A stretch of 64,000 nt of DNA. Origin: Flectobacillus longus. GTDB lineage: Bacteria > Bacteroidota > Bacteroidia > Cytophagales > Spirosomataceae. The stretch is taken from the NCBI RefSeq assembly GCF_030056705.1, contig NZ_JASHIC010000013.1, forward strand, positions 1-64,000, given 5' to 3'. The notes under the pieces were generated by a model, which had not been told where the DNA came from, ran no database searches, and was given only the letters and a program-made list of their open reading frames with translations. Below, one piece after another: positions 17,501-25,056 of the stretch (the stretch's first letter is position 1; every line of letters starts with the position of its first letter). The translations under genes were made by a program, and so were the position numbers.

Positions 17501-18015
17501 AAATCCTGCAGCTGCGAATTGGAACGAGAAAGCGCTTCGGCCACCTTTTTGCGCTCAGTAATATCTTCGCCAATGATTGTCAGATATTTTACTTCGTCAA
17601 AATCATTAAAAATCACTGAGTTGAGCTCGACATGACGCATTTGCCCATTTTTGGCAAGCATTGTTCTTTCTTTTTGGTCAAATACCCCACCATTTTCCAT
17701 GGCAGTACCAAAAGCCAAAATACGGGCATTACGCTCCCCTTCTGGAACTAAAAATTCAAAGAAATTTTCCCCAACTAATTCTTCAGATGTATAACCTAAT
17801 AGTTTGGTAGCATAGCTATTACAAAAAACAATCGTACCATCCTCTTCCAAAATCATCCCGAAGAGGTTCATACTATCGACCGTTTTACGTAAATCAAAAA
17901 CCGTATTACCAGCTACCGAATGTACTTTTTCGTTACTCTCCAAGACATGAAGTTCTTTCTTGAGGTGACGAATTTCTAAAATTAATTCTTCTTTTGTTTT
18001 GTGAGACCAACGCAT
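14593..18015 (-). CDS. hybrid sensor histidine kinase PAS-PAS-GAF-PAS-HisKA-HATPase-REC-HPt
   Basis: This 1140-residue multi-step phosphorelay kinase has no clear membrane helix, so it is probably a cytosolic sensor. In order: PAS about 46-158, PAS 165-285 (DLVNNTSDLI), GAF 295-447 (ASIAQAAINSTNLDDLY), PAS/PAC 455-578, HisKA with phospho-acceptor H605 in MSHEIRTPMNG, HATPase about 705-820 (N722 region, DSGIG 754-758, GGTGLGLA 783-790), receiver 850-970 with D903 in FMDIQMPEMDG, and HPt about 1030-1140 with H1085 in LHTLKGNSG. A Pro/Val/Glu-rich linker (about 975-1015) joins REC and HPt. No cognate response regulator adjoins it, so the phosphoryl group goes to a partner elsewhere. The signal is unknown; three PAS domains and a GAF suggest redox, light or small ligands. 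It has its own terminator and is divergent from rsmA. Confidence 0.95.
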   Translation of the reverse strand: MRWSHKTKEELILEIRHLKKELHVLESNEKVHSVAGNTVFDLRKTVDSMNLFGMILEEDGTIVFCNSYATKLLGYTSEELVGENFFEFLVPEGERNARILAFGTAMENGGVFDQKERTMLAKNGQMRHVELNSVIFNDFDEVKYLTIIGEDITERKKVAEALSRSNSQLQDLVNNTSDLIQIISISGRFLYVNKSWQEKMGYESDELASLNLRDVLHPDFAEETLKKFERIKNGEKIADFETVFRRKDGRRLYLSGSVNCRFEGDKATAFRCIFHNSTAKVRAERASKLYASIAQAAINSTNLDDLYSNIHKELGEVIDVKNFFIAQYDPQQSYLYFPYYVDEYFDNRVHFTKRKLGNGLTEYAIAANRPLMLYDEQIEELGRSKQIYLYGTVPKVMLCVPLKIGDRTTGIIGVKSYERQNKYEQRDLELLDFISGQVALAIARKQAEDALARETARLNAIFEGSSHLMWSVNRKMLLTSFNQEYSRLLENRIKIRPQLTLSTEKLGFQMVTKEDRKILEDRYKEAFRGEKQHFEIQLETVEGEEKWVEIYLNPILLKNGMIEEVSGIGRDITDLKKYQEDIVKAKDEAERSLKVKERFLANMSHEIRTPMNGVIGMIDLLNDTSLDEEQKDYVLTIKKSSETLLHILNDILDLAKIEAGKMVLHEAPIVFKDVFDRLLALFSQIAANKGNRIHCNFGSNIPEYVIADETRLLQILSNLTSNALKFTENGTVDINISLLEKRGKFNRIKVEVKDSGIGITQENLKMLFNAFQQVDNSTKKSFGGTGLGLAISKELCRLMKGDIGVMSDWGHGSTFWFIIEIKQTDISPVSVKKKEEQFQVVNHFKEYHPHLLLVDDNATNRKVASEILRKSGCEVITADSGTRAIQLVEASHLDRAYDMIFMDIQMPEMDGVETTQHLRALPMDIPPIIAMTAYAMKEDRDRFLAAGMNDYVAKPIRAEILVRKVQEWIDRNASKRPQQPKVIEIKPEPVVEVKVDVPVKIEEPVAEQPKAEDATVSLISDFHVSDIFPVIDTDIIKQLSDSVGGDMEFVASIMEGFEAEAEEQIQNAIEGYYENNCKKVQGELHTLKGNSGTLGASRLHEITRHIEVKAKVCDFQYFESEMKILQTEFEHFKEAYKKLN

Positions 18016-18189
18016 AATTAATCGGACTAGAGATTAGGAGATTGTAATTAGATAAATCATTCTATTGATTTTCTCGGCATCATTATACCTTAAAAGTACA
18101 AAATTCGGCGTAATTTTATGGAATAAATTTACAGTTGCGTCATGTAGTGTGCTTAAGCCCTCTACACGACCAAAAGATACTAGCATAAT

Positions 18190-19005
18190 TTGGACAAGGT
18201 AAAAGCAAAAAAGAACTTAGGTCAGCATTTCTTGCGTGACCTATCGGCAGCTCAACGTATCGTGGAGCTGATGTCTTGCCACGGAGGATACAAAAAAGTC
18301 CTTGAGATTGGCCCGGGCATGGGAGTTTTAACACAATATTTACTTACCCATAAAGAGTACGAAACATCTGTTGTCGAACTTGACAGAGAATCTGTGGAGT
18401 ATCTCAAGGTTCATTACCCAGAGCTAACGCCAAGAATTTATTCAGCAGACTTTCTGCGTTTAAATTTGAACGAACTTATGGGCAATGAAATTTTTGGAAT
18501 CGTGGGAAACTTCCCATATAATATCTCTTCTCAAATCTTTTTTAAGGTTTTAGAAAATAAAGATATGATTCCTGAAATTGTGGGAATGCTCCAAAAGGAG
18601 GTAGCAGTACGTATTGCGTCAAAACCTGGTAATAAAGACTACGGTATTTTGAGCGTATTGCTTCAGGCTTTTTATGACATCGAATACAGTTTCTCATTGG
18701 GACCAGGGGCTTTTGACCCACCGCCAAAAGTTAACTCAGGTGTAATTCGTTTGCGTCGTAACGGAGTTACCGACTTGGGCTGCGATGAGAAAAAGTTTTT
18801 TTCCGTTGTAAAGATGGGCTTTAATCAGCGTCGTAAAACCTTGCGTAATGCCTTGCGTGCTATGCAAATTGCAGATCACCCTTTATTGAACAAACGTGCA
18901 GAACAATTGGGCGTAGCCGAGTTTGTACAGCTTACAAACATGATTGGCACCAAAGTTATCGAGAATCCTGAAATAGAAGAATCTGGAGAAGAAGAGCAAG
19001 AATAA
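18190..19005 (+). CDS. rsmA: 16S rRNA dimethyladenosine transferase, TTG start
   Basis: RsmA (KsgA) dimethylates two adjacent adenosines in helix 45 of 16S rRNA (A1518 and A1519 in E. coli), late in 30S assembly. The 271 residues show VKAKKNLGQHFL at the N-terminus, SAM-binding VLEIGPGMGVLT (G41-G45), the catalytic NFPYNIS motif (107-113; usually NLPYNIS) and FDPPPKVNSGVIRL. The start is TTG at 18190: a TAG stop lies in frame at 18181-18183, there is no ATG between them, and the next internal Met (about residue 28) would delete the conserved N-terminus. The extreme C-terminus is an acidic, probably disordered tail (EESGEEEQE). The transporter gene begins 3 bp after its stop. Confidence 0.95.
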   Translation: MDKVKAKKNLGQHFLRDLSAAQRIVELMSCHGGYKKVLEIGPGMGVLTQYLLTHKEYETSVVELDRESVEYLKVHYPELTPRIYSADFLRLNLNELMGNEIFGIVGNFPYNISSQIFFKVLENKDMIPEIVGMLQKEVAVRIASKPGNKDYGILSVLLQAFYDIEYSFSLGPGAFDPPPKVNSGVIRLRRNGVTDLGCDEKKFFSVVKMGFNQRRKTLRNALRAMQIADHPLLNKRAEQLGVAEFVQLTNMIGTKVIENPEIEESGEEEQE

Positions 19006-19007
19006 TT

Positions 19008-20051
19008 ATGAAATTTGATATTTTATCCAACACCCTATTAAGACAAATTGCCCTTATTTTGAGTATTTTTTTACTCGGAGGCTTGCTGTTTATACATCTC
19101 GATAGCTTTATTCCAGCGCTGTTAGGAGCTTATACGCTTTATATTTTATTAGGAGGTTGGGTAAAAAAAATGGAAGAAAAATGGAAAATGTCCCGTAGTG
19201 TCGCAATTACAATTGTGATGTTAGGCTCGTTTTTGATGTTTTTACTTCCGATGTATTTTGTTGGTCAGGTTTTATTTAATAGCCATACACTTGCCTTAGA
19301 TCAGTACAGTTCGTTCTTTAAGGCAGTAAAAGGTTTTGTCGAACAAATAGAAGTCAAATATCAGGTAAACCTGTTGGATGAAAAATCGCTCGACAAGGTA
19401 TTTTCATGGATTACCCAAAGTGCAACTCAACTCCTCAATGGGGCTGTTAATGGTGTAACGGGTATTTTCTTGAGTTATCTGATTTTGTATTTCATGCTAC
19501 GTGAAAGAGAATTGTTAGACAAAACGCTCATTAAAATTTTTCCGCTCAACCAAGAGAACTCCGAACAGCTTTTGGGCGAAGTCAACAAGCTGGTATTTTC
19601 CAACGCCATCGGTATTCCTGTGATTGGGATAGTACAAGGCGTTACAGGTTTATTGATTTATTTGATTTTGGGCGTACCCAATGCCGTTTTATGGTTTTTG
19701 GTGACTTGTATTGTGTCTATGATTCCTATATTGGGATCAGCACTAGCCTATATTCCAGTATCTATTTTGTTGTTTGCCAACCACGAAAATATCAGAGGTA
19801 TGATTATGTTACTTTATGGCTTTTTTGTGATTGGTTCGGTAGATAATATTTTTAGAATTTGGCTACAAAATAAATTAGGTGACACTCACCCCTTAATTAC
19901 GCTTTTTGGGGTAATCGTGGGTGTACAGCTTTGGGGGTTTACAGGACTTATATTTGGGCCTATCTTATTTTCTCTTTTCCTATTGTTGAGCACTTATTAT
20001 GGAAGAGAGTTTCAGGGTAAGGATGAAAATAACTCTTCGAGTTTAATGTAG
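19008..20051 (+). CDS. AI-2E family (PerM-like) transporter
   Basis: This 347-residue polytopic inner-membrane protein of the AI-2E transporter/PerM/YdiK family starts MKFDILSNTLLRQIALILS. It has about eight hydrophobic segments with a soluble insertion near residues 95-150 (VKGFVEQIEVKYQVNLLD). The second half has the family-typical IGIPVIGIVQGVTGLLIYL, VTCIVSMIPILGSALAYIP and FGPILFSLFLLL. The substrate is unknown; family members have been linked to AI-2 export or to ion/proton antiport. It starts 3 bp after the rsmA stop, so it is co-transcribed with rsmA. Confidence 0.9.
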   Translation: MKFDILSNTLLRQIALILSIFLLGGLLFIHLDSFIPALLGAYTLYILLGGWVKKMEEKWKMSRSVAITIVMLGSFLMFLLPMYFVGQVLFNSHTLALDQYSSFFKAVKGFVEQIEVKYQVNLLDEKSLDKVFSWITQSATQLLNGAVNGVTGIFLSYLILYFMLRERELLDKTLIKIFPLNQENSEQLLGEVNKLVFSNAIGIPVIGIVQGVTGLLIYLILGVPNAVLWFLVTCIVSMIPILGSALAYIPVSILLFANHENIRGMIMLLYGFFVIGSVDNIFRIWLQNKLGDTHPLITLFGVIVGVQLWGFTGLIFGPILFSLFLLLSTYYGREFQGKDENNSSSLM

Positions 20052-20404
20052 AATTGTGGATTTGAGATTTCGGAATTTCCGCTATTAGTCCTGTACGAAA
20101 GATTAGTTTTGTATTCAGAACAAAATTGCATTGATACGCTTTAAGACATAAGCCTTAGGCAATAGGCCAAAATGTATTCATTATTTTATTAGAAATACTT
20201 TTAGCTTATGGCATATAGCCTAATGCCTATTGCGGGTAAACTAATATAATATCTTTTGTGTAGCCCTACTACATTAAGCGCTATGAGCTAGGCTAAACAG
20301 GTTAGCAACATTGTGCCGAATGCCCATATATAGCCAAAACCTCCACTTTGTCTCTTTGTGCCTGTTCTCTTTATCCCTTTATTTAAACTTTTATCACTTC
20401 AGCA
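20052..20404. other. intergenic region with repeat copy R3 and CTTTGTGCC words
   Basis: This 353-bp gap precedes mgtE. It has a GAATTGTGGATTTGAGATTT element (20051-20070) shared with 181-200, the palindromic repeat R3 (about 20127-20240) and a CACTTTGTCTCTTTGTGCC stretch (20346-20364) resembling the repeat at 23960-24095. I see no gene. Confidence 0.55.
20127..20240. repeat. degenerate palindromic intergenic repeat, copy R3
   Basis: Its left arm has ACGCTTTAAGACATAAGCC and AGGCAATAGGCC, and its right arm has TAGCTTATGGCATATAGCC and TAATGCCTATTGCGGGTAAA. Both share words and spacing with R1, R2 and R4, but with more drift. Confidence 0.5.
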
Positions 20405-21772
20405 ATGGAATTAACGAATCAACATCTGCCTTTTGAGCTAACGAAAGAGTACCTAGAAAAGATACAGGCAGCCATTTCGGAACATAACAACGAACTTATT
20501 CGTACCGAAATGGAAGAGCTATTCCCTGCTGATATTACGAATATTTTGTATGAGCTTGAAGGAGAAGAAGCTCATTATCTTGTTACACTACTCGATACCA
20601 AACTGGCTGCCGAAATTATTGTTAATCTCGACCCAGACGACCGTAAAAAGTTCCTCAAAAACTTTACCTCACAGCAAATTGCGGAATATGTTGACTTGCT
20701 CGACTCAGATGATGCGGTAGACATACTCAACGAACAGCCTGTGAATGTTCGTGAAGAGGTAATTGCCTTGGTGAGCGACCGTGAGCAAGCTCGCTTTATT
20801 ATTGACCTATTGCATTATGATGAAGATTGTGCTGGTGGTTTGATGCAAAAAGAATTAGTAAAAATCAATGTAAAGCAAAGTGTAACCGAATGTGTGGAAG
20901 AAATCCGTCGTCAAGCAGAAGATGTCGAAAATGTGTATTCGGTATATGTCGTAGATGATGAAGGTACACTTTTGGGAAGGGCTTCGCTCAAAAAAATCAT
21001 TTTAGCAAAACGAGGCTCTAAGATTGCTGATATTTTTACTGATGATATCGTTTCTGTAAAAACTACTGCTACGGGCGAAGAAGTAGCAGATATTATGCAA
21101 AAATACGATTTGGACGCCGTACCTGTTGTCAATATTCAGGGGCGTTTGCTAGGTCGTATTACGATTGACGACGTCGTGGATTTTATCACCGAACAAGCGC
21201 ATGAAGACGTACAAGCCATGGCGGGTATTTCGGAGGACGTAGAAGAAGATGACTCGGTATGGAAGTTGGTACGTTCGAGACTACCTTGGTTATTGATTGG
21301 TATGACAGGAAGCTTTTTAGCTGCCAAGATTATTGGTGTTTTTGATGGCGAAGTCGCAAGAACTCCTGCCCTAGCCGCCTTTATTCCTTTAATTGGTTCA
21401 ACGGGCGGTAATGTAGGGATTCAATCGTCAGCTTTGATTGTACAAAGTTTGGCCGATAAATCAGGCATTGATACATCGCTGACAGAGCGTTTGAAAAAAG
21501 TTTTATTGGTATCTCTTCTCAATGGACTTATTGCTGCGACATTTGCTTTCTTGGGAACCTTAGTATTAGAGCACGAAAATACCATTTCATTAGTTATGTC
21601 ACTTTCGATTTTCTCGATTGTAATGCTTGCTTCTTTTATGGGGACTATCACGCCTTTAGTACTTAATCAGTTTGATATTAACCCTGCCGTAGCCTCAGGT
21701 CCATTTATTACTACTACCAATGACTTATTGGGTTATGGAGTCTATTTCCTGATTGTTTATATGCTAATATAA
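20405..21772 (+). CDS. mgtE: magnesium transporter MgtE
   Basis: MgtE is a homodimeric Mg2+ channel of the inner membrane, gated by cytosolic Mg2+. The 455 residues show an N domain of helical repeats about 1-135 (LFPADITNILYEL, LDPDDRKKFLKNF, LLDSDDAVDIL), two CBS domains about 136-265 (YSVYVVDDEGTLLGRASLKK; YDLDAVPVVNIQGRLLGRIT), a plug helix, and five TM helices from about 295 (LPWLLIGMTGSFLAA). The ion-pathway region has IPLIGSTGGNVGIQSSALIV, and the last helix contains NDLLGYGVYFLIVY. The gene end lies in a 13-bp inverted repeat that includes the stop codon. Confidence 0.97.
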   Translation: MELTNQHLPFELTKEYLEKIQAAISEHNNELIRTEMEELFPADITNILYELEGEEAHYLVTLLDTKLAAEIIVNLDPDDRKKFLKNFTSQQIAEYVDLLDSDDAVDILNEQPVNVREEVIALVSDREQARFIIDLLHYDEDCAGGLMQKELVKINVKQSVTECVEEIRRQAEDVENVYSVYVVDDEGTLLGRASLKKIILAKRGSKIADIFTDDIVSVKTTATGEEVADIMQKYDLDAVPVVNIQGRLLGRITIDDVVDFITEQAHEDVQAMAGISEDVEEDDSVWKLVRSRLPWLLIGMTGSFLAAKIIGVFDGEVARTPALAAFIPLIGSTGGNVGIQSSALIVQSLADKSGIDTSLTERLKKVLLVSLLNGLIAATFAFLGTLVLEHENTISLVMSLSIFSIVMLASFMGTITPLVLNQFDINPAVASGPFITTTNDLLGYGVYFLIVYMLI

Positions 21773-21781
21773 ACAATCAGG
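21748..21781 (+). terminator. inverted repeat spanning the mgtE stop codon
   Basis: CCTGATTGTTTAT (21748-21760) is exactly complementary to ATAAACAATCAGG (21769-21781), with an 8-nt loop. The TAA stop (21770-21772) lies in the right arm. There is no T run after it, so it may stabilise the 3' end or mark the junction with repeat R4 rather than terminate. Confidence 0.45.
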
Positions 21782-21930
21782 CATTAGGCAAATAGTTTAC
21801 GCGGACATGCTTTTGTCAAAAGCCCACGGCCGAAAGCCGTAAGCTAAAAGTATAAAAGCATTTCTCATATAATTCTAGAAGCTTTATGCTTGCCTAGTGC
21901 CTACGGCTTATTGCCGAAAGCATATTAATT
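21773..21930. repeat. degenerate palindromic intergenic repeat, copy R4
   Basis: This copy fills the mgtE-dtd gap. It shares AAGCCGTAAGCTAAAAGT, ATTTCTCAT, and TTGCCTAGTGCCTACGGCTT in the same order as R1 and R2, with insertions. Left and right arms are rough inverted copies of each other. Confidence 0.6.
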
Positions 21931-21952
21931 AAATCCCTTTTTCTAAAAATTC

Positions 21953-22405
21953 ATGATTGCAGTTATACAACGAGTATCCGAAGCATCCGTAACGATTGAT
22001 AACCAAGTAAAAGGTTCTATCAACGCTGGCTTTATGATTTTATTAGGCGTTACCCATACTGATACCCAAGAAGATGTAGAATGGTTATCAAAAAAAATCG
22101 TTGGAATGCGTATTTTTTCTGACGAGGAAGGTAAAATGAACCTCGACCTCAAGGCTATTGAAGGAGATATTTTATTAATTAGCCAATTTACGTTGCATGC
22201 TTCTACGAAAAAGGGCAATAGACCAAGTTTTATCGAAGCTGCAAAACCTGATATTGCAATCCCTTTGTACGAAAGCATGATTGTTCAATTAGAAAAAGAA
22301 TTAGGTAAAAGTATACAAACTGGCGAATTCGGGGCAGATATGAAAGTCGCACTCATCAACGACGGTCCTGTGACTATTGTGATTGATTCTAAAAACAAAC
22401 TATAG
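21953..22405 (+). CDS. dtd: D-aminoacyl-tRNA deacylase
   Basis: DTD removes D-amino acids (and glycine misloaded on tRNA-Ala) from tRNAs in the cytosol. The 150 residues match the family: MIAVIQRVSEASVTID start, the catalytic-site motif SQFTLHASTKKGNRPSF, and the Gly-cis-Pro motif in NDGPVTIVID near the C-terminus. The enzyme is a homodimer that discriminates chirality through the cross-subunit cis-Pro. The MazG-like gene follows after 35 bp, so the two probably form a house-cleaning pair on one transcript. Confidence 0.96.
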   Translation: MIAVIQRVSEASVTIDNQVKGSINAGFMILLGVTHTDTQEDVEWLSKKIVGMRIFSDEEGKMNLDLKAIEGDILLISQFTLHASTKKGNRPSFIEAAKPDIAIPLYESMIVQLEKELGKSIQTGEFGADMKVALINDGPVTIVIDSKNKL

Positions 22406-22440
22406 GCCTTGGAGTTTAGATAGTAAAAAACCTTGTCAAA

Positions 22441-22767
22441 ATGACCATCAAAGAAGCTCAAGAAACGGTAGACCAATGGATTAAAACCATCGGTGTTAGA
22501 TATTTTAATGAATTGACCAATATGGCAATGCTAACTGAAGAAGTTGGCGAAGTGGCTCGTATTATAGCACGTCGTTATGGCGAACAGTCAGAAAAAGAGT
22601 CTGATAAAAACAAAGACCTTGGCGACGAAATGGCTGATGTATTATTTGTATTGATTTGCTTGGCCAACCAAACAGGTGTGGATTTGACAGCGGCGTTAGA
22701 CAAAAACCTTGCAAAGAAAACACAAAGAGATGCTACACGCCATCATGAAAATGCGAAATTAAAATAA
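22441..22767 (+). CDS. MazG-like nucleotide pyrophosphohydrolase
   Basis: This 108-residue all-alpha NTP pyrophosphatase has the metal-binding pattern EExxE...ExxD: LTEEVGEVARII at about 33-44, and LGDEMADVLFVLICLANQTG at about 61-80. It probably hydrolyses a (d)NTP to the NMP and PPi to clean the nucleotide pool. The exact substrate is not deducible; small MazG-like proteins vary. The stop codon is immediately followed by repeat R1. Confidence 0.92.
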   Translation: MTIKEAQETVDQWIKTIGVRYFNELTNMAMLTEEVGEVARIIARRYGEQSEKESDKNKDLGDEMADVLFVLICLANQTGVDLTAALDKNLAKKTQRDATRHHENAKLK

Positions 22768-22918
22768 TTTTACCCGCCTTAAGCTCTAGGCTTTATGCGG
22801 TAGGCTAAAAGTTAAATAGTATTTCTCATGAAATAATTGAGGCTTTTTTGCCTAATGCCTACGGCTTACAGCATAAAGCGTAGTAAGGCAATTTTATTTT
22901 GCATTAATACTTAAGTAA
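22768..22918. repeat. palindromic intergenic repeat, copy R1
   Basis: This stretch of about 150 bp is nearly identical to 41309-41458 (about a dozen differences by eye). Shared blocks include GCTTTATGCGGTA, GCTAAAAGTTAAATAGTATT, TTTTTTGCCTAATGCCTACG and CATTAATACTTAAGTAA. Its outer parts are rough inverted copies, so the RNA could fold into a long hairpin. It begins at the mazG stop. Confidence 0.75.
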
Positions 22919-23014
22919 GTGGGTAAAATGAAATTAATTTTTATTGGCTATAGGCAATAGGCATTTTTATATTCATCATTCAAAACTCACCATTCAGCAC
23001 TCATTCCTATTTCT

Positions 23015-23959
23015 ATGAATATTGTTATTACCGATGGTTTCACTTTGCATAGCAACGACCTTGCTTGGGATTGTTTCAATAGTCTTGGTAAAGTGACTTT
23101 TTACGAAAGAACGCCCATTTCTGAGATTGTTGAGCGTTGTAAAGAAGCAGATATAGTTATTACCAATAAAACGCCTTTCTCTGCCGAAACTATCACTGCT
23201 TTACCTCAGTTGACAATGATTGCGGTAGCAGCTACAGGTTACAATATCATCGATACACAAGCTACAACAGCAAAGGGAATTATCGTAAGCAATATACCTG
23301 CTTATGGAACAGCCTCGGTGGCTCAACATATCTTTGCACTCATATTAGAATTGAGTAATCATGTTGGAAAAAATAGTCAGGCTGTAACCAATGGCGCTTG
23401 GGTTTCAGCACAAGACTGGTGCTTTTCTTTGTCTCCTATTATAGAATTAGCAGGAAAAACCTTGGGAATAGTTGGAATGGGACGAATTGGTCAGCAAACG
23501 GCGAAGATTGCAGAAGCTTTTGGCATGAAGATATGTTATGCTTCAAGAACGGTAAAAGATGACTTACCCTATTCTACGGTAAACATCGAAAAACTATTTT
23601 CGGAAAGTGATTTCATAGCCCTATGTTGTCCATCAACACCCGAAAATATAGGCTTTGTCAACAAAGAATTACTGGCAAAAATGAAACAAACAGCCTATTT
23701 AGTAAATGCTTCGAGAGGACAACTCATTCAGGAAAAAGATTTAGCAGAAGCTTTAAAGGAAGGAGTATTAGCAGGTGCAGCGCTCGATGTACTTTCCCAA
23801 GAACCTCCCTCAGAAAATAATCCTTTATTGACGGCTCCAAACTGTTTGATTACACCTCATAATGCGTGGATAAGCTTTGAAGCTCGTCAACGTATTGTAG
23901 AAATGTTGATGGCTAATATTAAAGGTTTTATTAACGGAACTCCACAGAATGTGGTATAG
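23015..23959 (+). CDS. D-2-hydroxyacid dehydrogenase (glycerate/hydroxypyruvate type)
   Basis: This 314-residue cytosolic NAD(P)-dependent oxidoreductase belongs to the D-isomer-specific 2-hydroxyacid dehydrogenases. The Rossmann motif is TLGIVGMGRIGQQTA (about 150-163). The catalytic Arg lies in NASRGQLIQE, Glu in SQEPPS, and His in ITPHNAWIS (about residue 288). Similarity of layout suggests glycerate dehydrogenase/hydroxypyruvate reductase (HprA), but substrate specificity in this family cannot be read from motifs alone. The gene stands alone; repeat-rich DNA lies on both sides. Confidence 0.9.
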   Translation: MNIVITDGFTLHSNDLAWDCFNSLGKVTFYERTPISEIVERCKEADIVITNKTPFSAETITALPQLTMIAVAATGYNIIDTQATTAKGIIVSNIPAYGTASVAQHIFALILELSNHVGKNSQAVTNGAWVSAQDWCFSLSPIIELAGKTLGIVGMGRIGQQTAKIAEAFGMKICYASRTVKDDLPYSTVNIEKLFSESDFIALCCPSTPENIGFVNKELLAKMKQTAYLVNASRGQLIQEKDLAEALKEGVLAGAALDVLSQEPPSENNPLLTAPNCLITPHNAWISFEARQRIVEMLMANIKGFINGTPQNVV

Positions 23960-23961
23960 TA

Positions 23962-24093
23962 GGCACAAAGTGAAAAAGGCACAGAGGCACAAAGTGGATA
24001 GGTAAAAAGGCAAGAAGATGAAAAGTGACAGAGGCACAAAGGGATAAAGTGAAATTTCATTACACTATGTCCCTTTGCTCCTTTGTGCCTCTG
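23962..24093. repeat. GGCACAAAG repeat cluster with a long hairpin
   Basis: GGCACAAAG occurs directly at 23963, 23983 and 24033. CAGAGGCACAAAGG (24029-24042) is exactly complementary to CCTTTGTGCCTCTG (24080-24093), and the inner arms GGGATAAAGTG/CACTATGTCCC pair with two mismatches. The element separates convergent genes and may act as a bidirectional terminator. Confidence 0.6.
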
Positions 24094-24104
24094 CCCCTCC
24101 GAAA

Positions 24105-24860
24105 CTAATGCTTCGGCATTTGTTTTTCCTCTACATCTTTATACATTTTATTGCCTAACTCTTTATCGAAATCAGGTTTGTGATATACTGATACTTGGTC
24201 AACGATTGGGTTTAGCTTTTGAATTGATGGATGTTTAACATCAAACTCACGATCGCCAGAAATTTGTGAATACTCAGTTTCTGATAATCCACCAGAATTT
24301 GTAGAATAGTCATTAAATCGAATATTGATGTCCTTATCTGCCAATTTACCACCTTCCCAGCTTACAACATTTCCACCCAAATCCCAGCCAAGTCCAGTAA
24401 TGGTAAATGTTTTACCATTTAGAGCAACAACATCTTTCAATGTCATACCTGGTTTCAAGCCCAGTTTAGTAGTCCAAGGCGAACCCTCTGCTGATGGCTT
24501 ATCATCCTTTAGTTGCAGCCTTACCAGAACATCTCCAATAACTTTATATTCTTTACCGTCTTGCCAATATACTTCAATCTCTTTGGGAGTTCCTGCAAAA
24601 ATCTTGGTTGCATCAAAAGACCCCTCTCCTGTTTCGATAGTTGCTTTTTTAACAATATTCTCAGCACCAAACTTTTTCACCAAACCCTCATAATCATTAC
24701 AAGCCAACACATCATCCAAATACAATGCATCGCTTGCTGGCGTAGTAGAATCAGCTTGAGTAACTGCTACAGAATCTGTTTGAGTAGATTCCGAGCCAGA
24801 CTTAGATTTACAAGAAGCTAATATTGAAATAGTTAAAGCTAATATGGCTATTTTTTTCAT
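24105..24860 (-). CDS. lipoprotein of unknown function
   Basis: This 251-residue protein has a clear lipoprotein signal (MKKIAILALTISILASC, lipobox LASC with C17) followed by a Ser/Thr/Asp-rich linker (about 18-45). The mature part shows no catalytic motif that I recognise. Features include YLDDVLACNDYEGLVKKFGA, a segment with LKPGMTLKDVVALNGKTF (about 138-155) and GLGWDLGGNVVSWEGGKL. Such a pattern suggests a ligand-binding or envelope domain, but no function is claimed. It is transcribed alone, convergent with the dehydrogenase. Confidence 0.8.
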   Translation of the reverse strand: MKKIAILALTISILASCKSKSGSESTQTDSVAVTQADSTTPASDALYLDDVLACNDYEGLVKKFGAENIVKKATIETGEGSFDATKIFAGTPKEIEVYWQDGKEYKVIGDVLVRLQLKDDKPSAEGSPWTTKLGLKPGMTLKDVVALNGKTFTITGLGWDLGGNVVSWEGGKLADKDINIRFNDYSTNSGGLSETEYSQISGDREFDVKHPSIQKLNPIVDQVSVYHKPDFDKELGNKMYKDVEEKQMPKH

Positions 24861-24990
24861 GATATTTTTTGTACAAATAGTGATATAATGATGAGTATTC
24901 CCAAAACTAAGAAAAAGTCTTGGAGATTCAAATCATTGCAGGTGATTGAGATAGACTTTTCAGATGATTATTGTTTGGTTTTGCTAAAAT

Positions 24991-25021
24991 AAAAAGCCGA
25001 TGGTAGAACCCATCGGCTTTT
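24991..25021 (-). terminator. lpd terminator
   Basis: AAAAGCCGATGG (24992-25003) pairs perfectly with CCATCGGCTTTT (25010-25021). On the minus strand the stem ends in a T run. It is 35 bp after the lpd stop. Confidence 0.85.
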
Positions 25022-25056
25022 CGATATATTAGATGCTAAAATCTTAATTCAGAAGA

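Noticed and set aside
20052-23014. Palindromic repeats as insertion sequences or tRNA-like genes
   Set aside because: No transposase frame, target-site duplication or cloverleaf with a TPsiC arm could be found.
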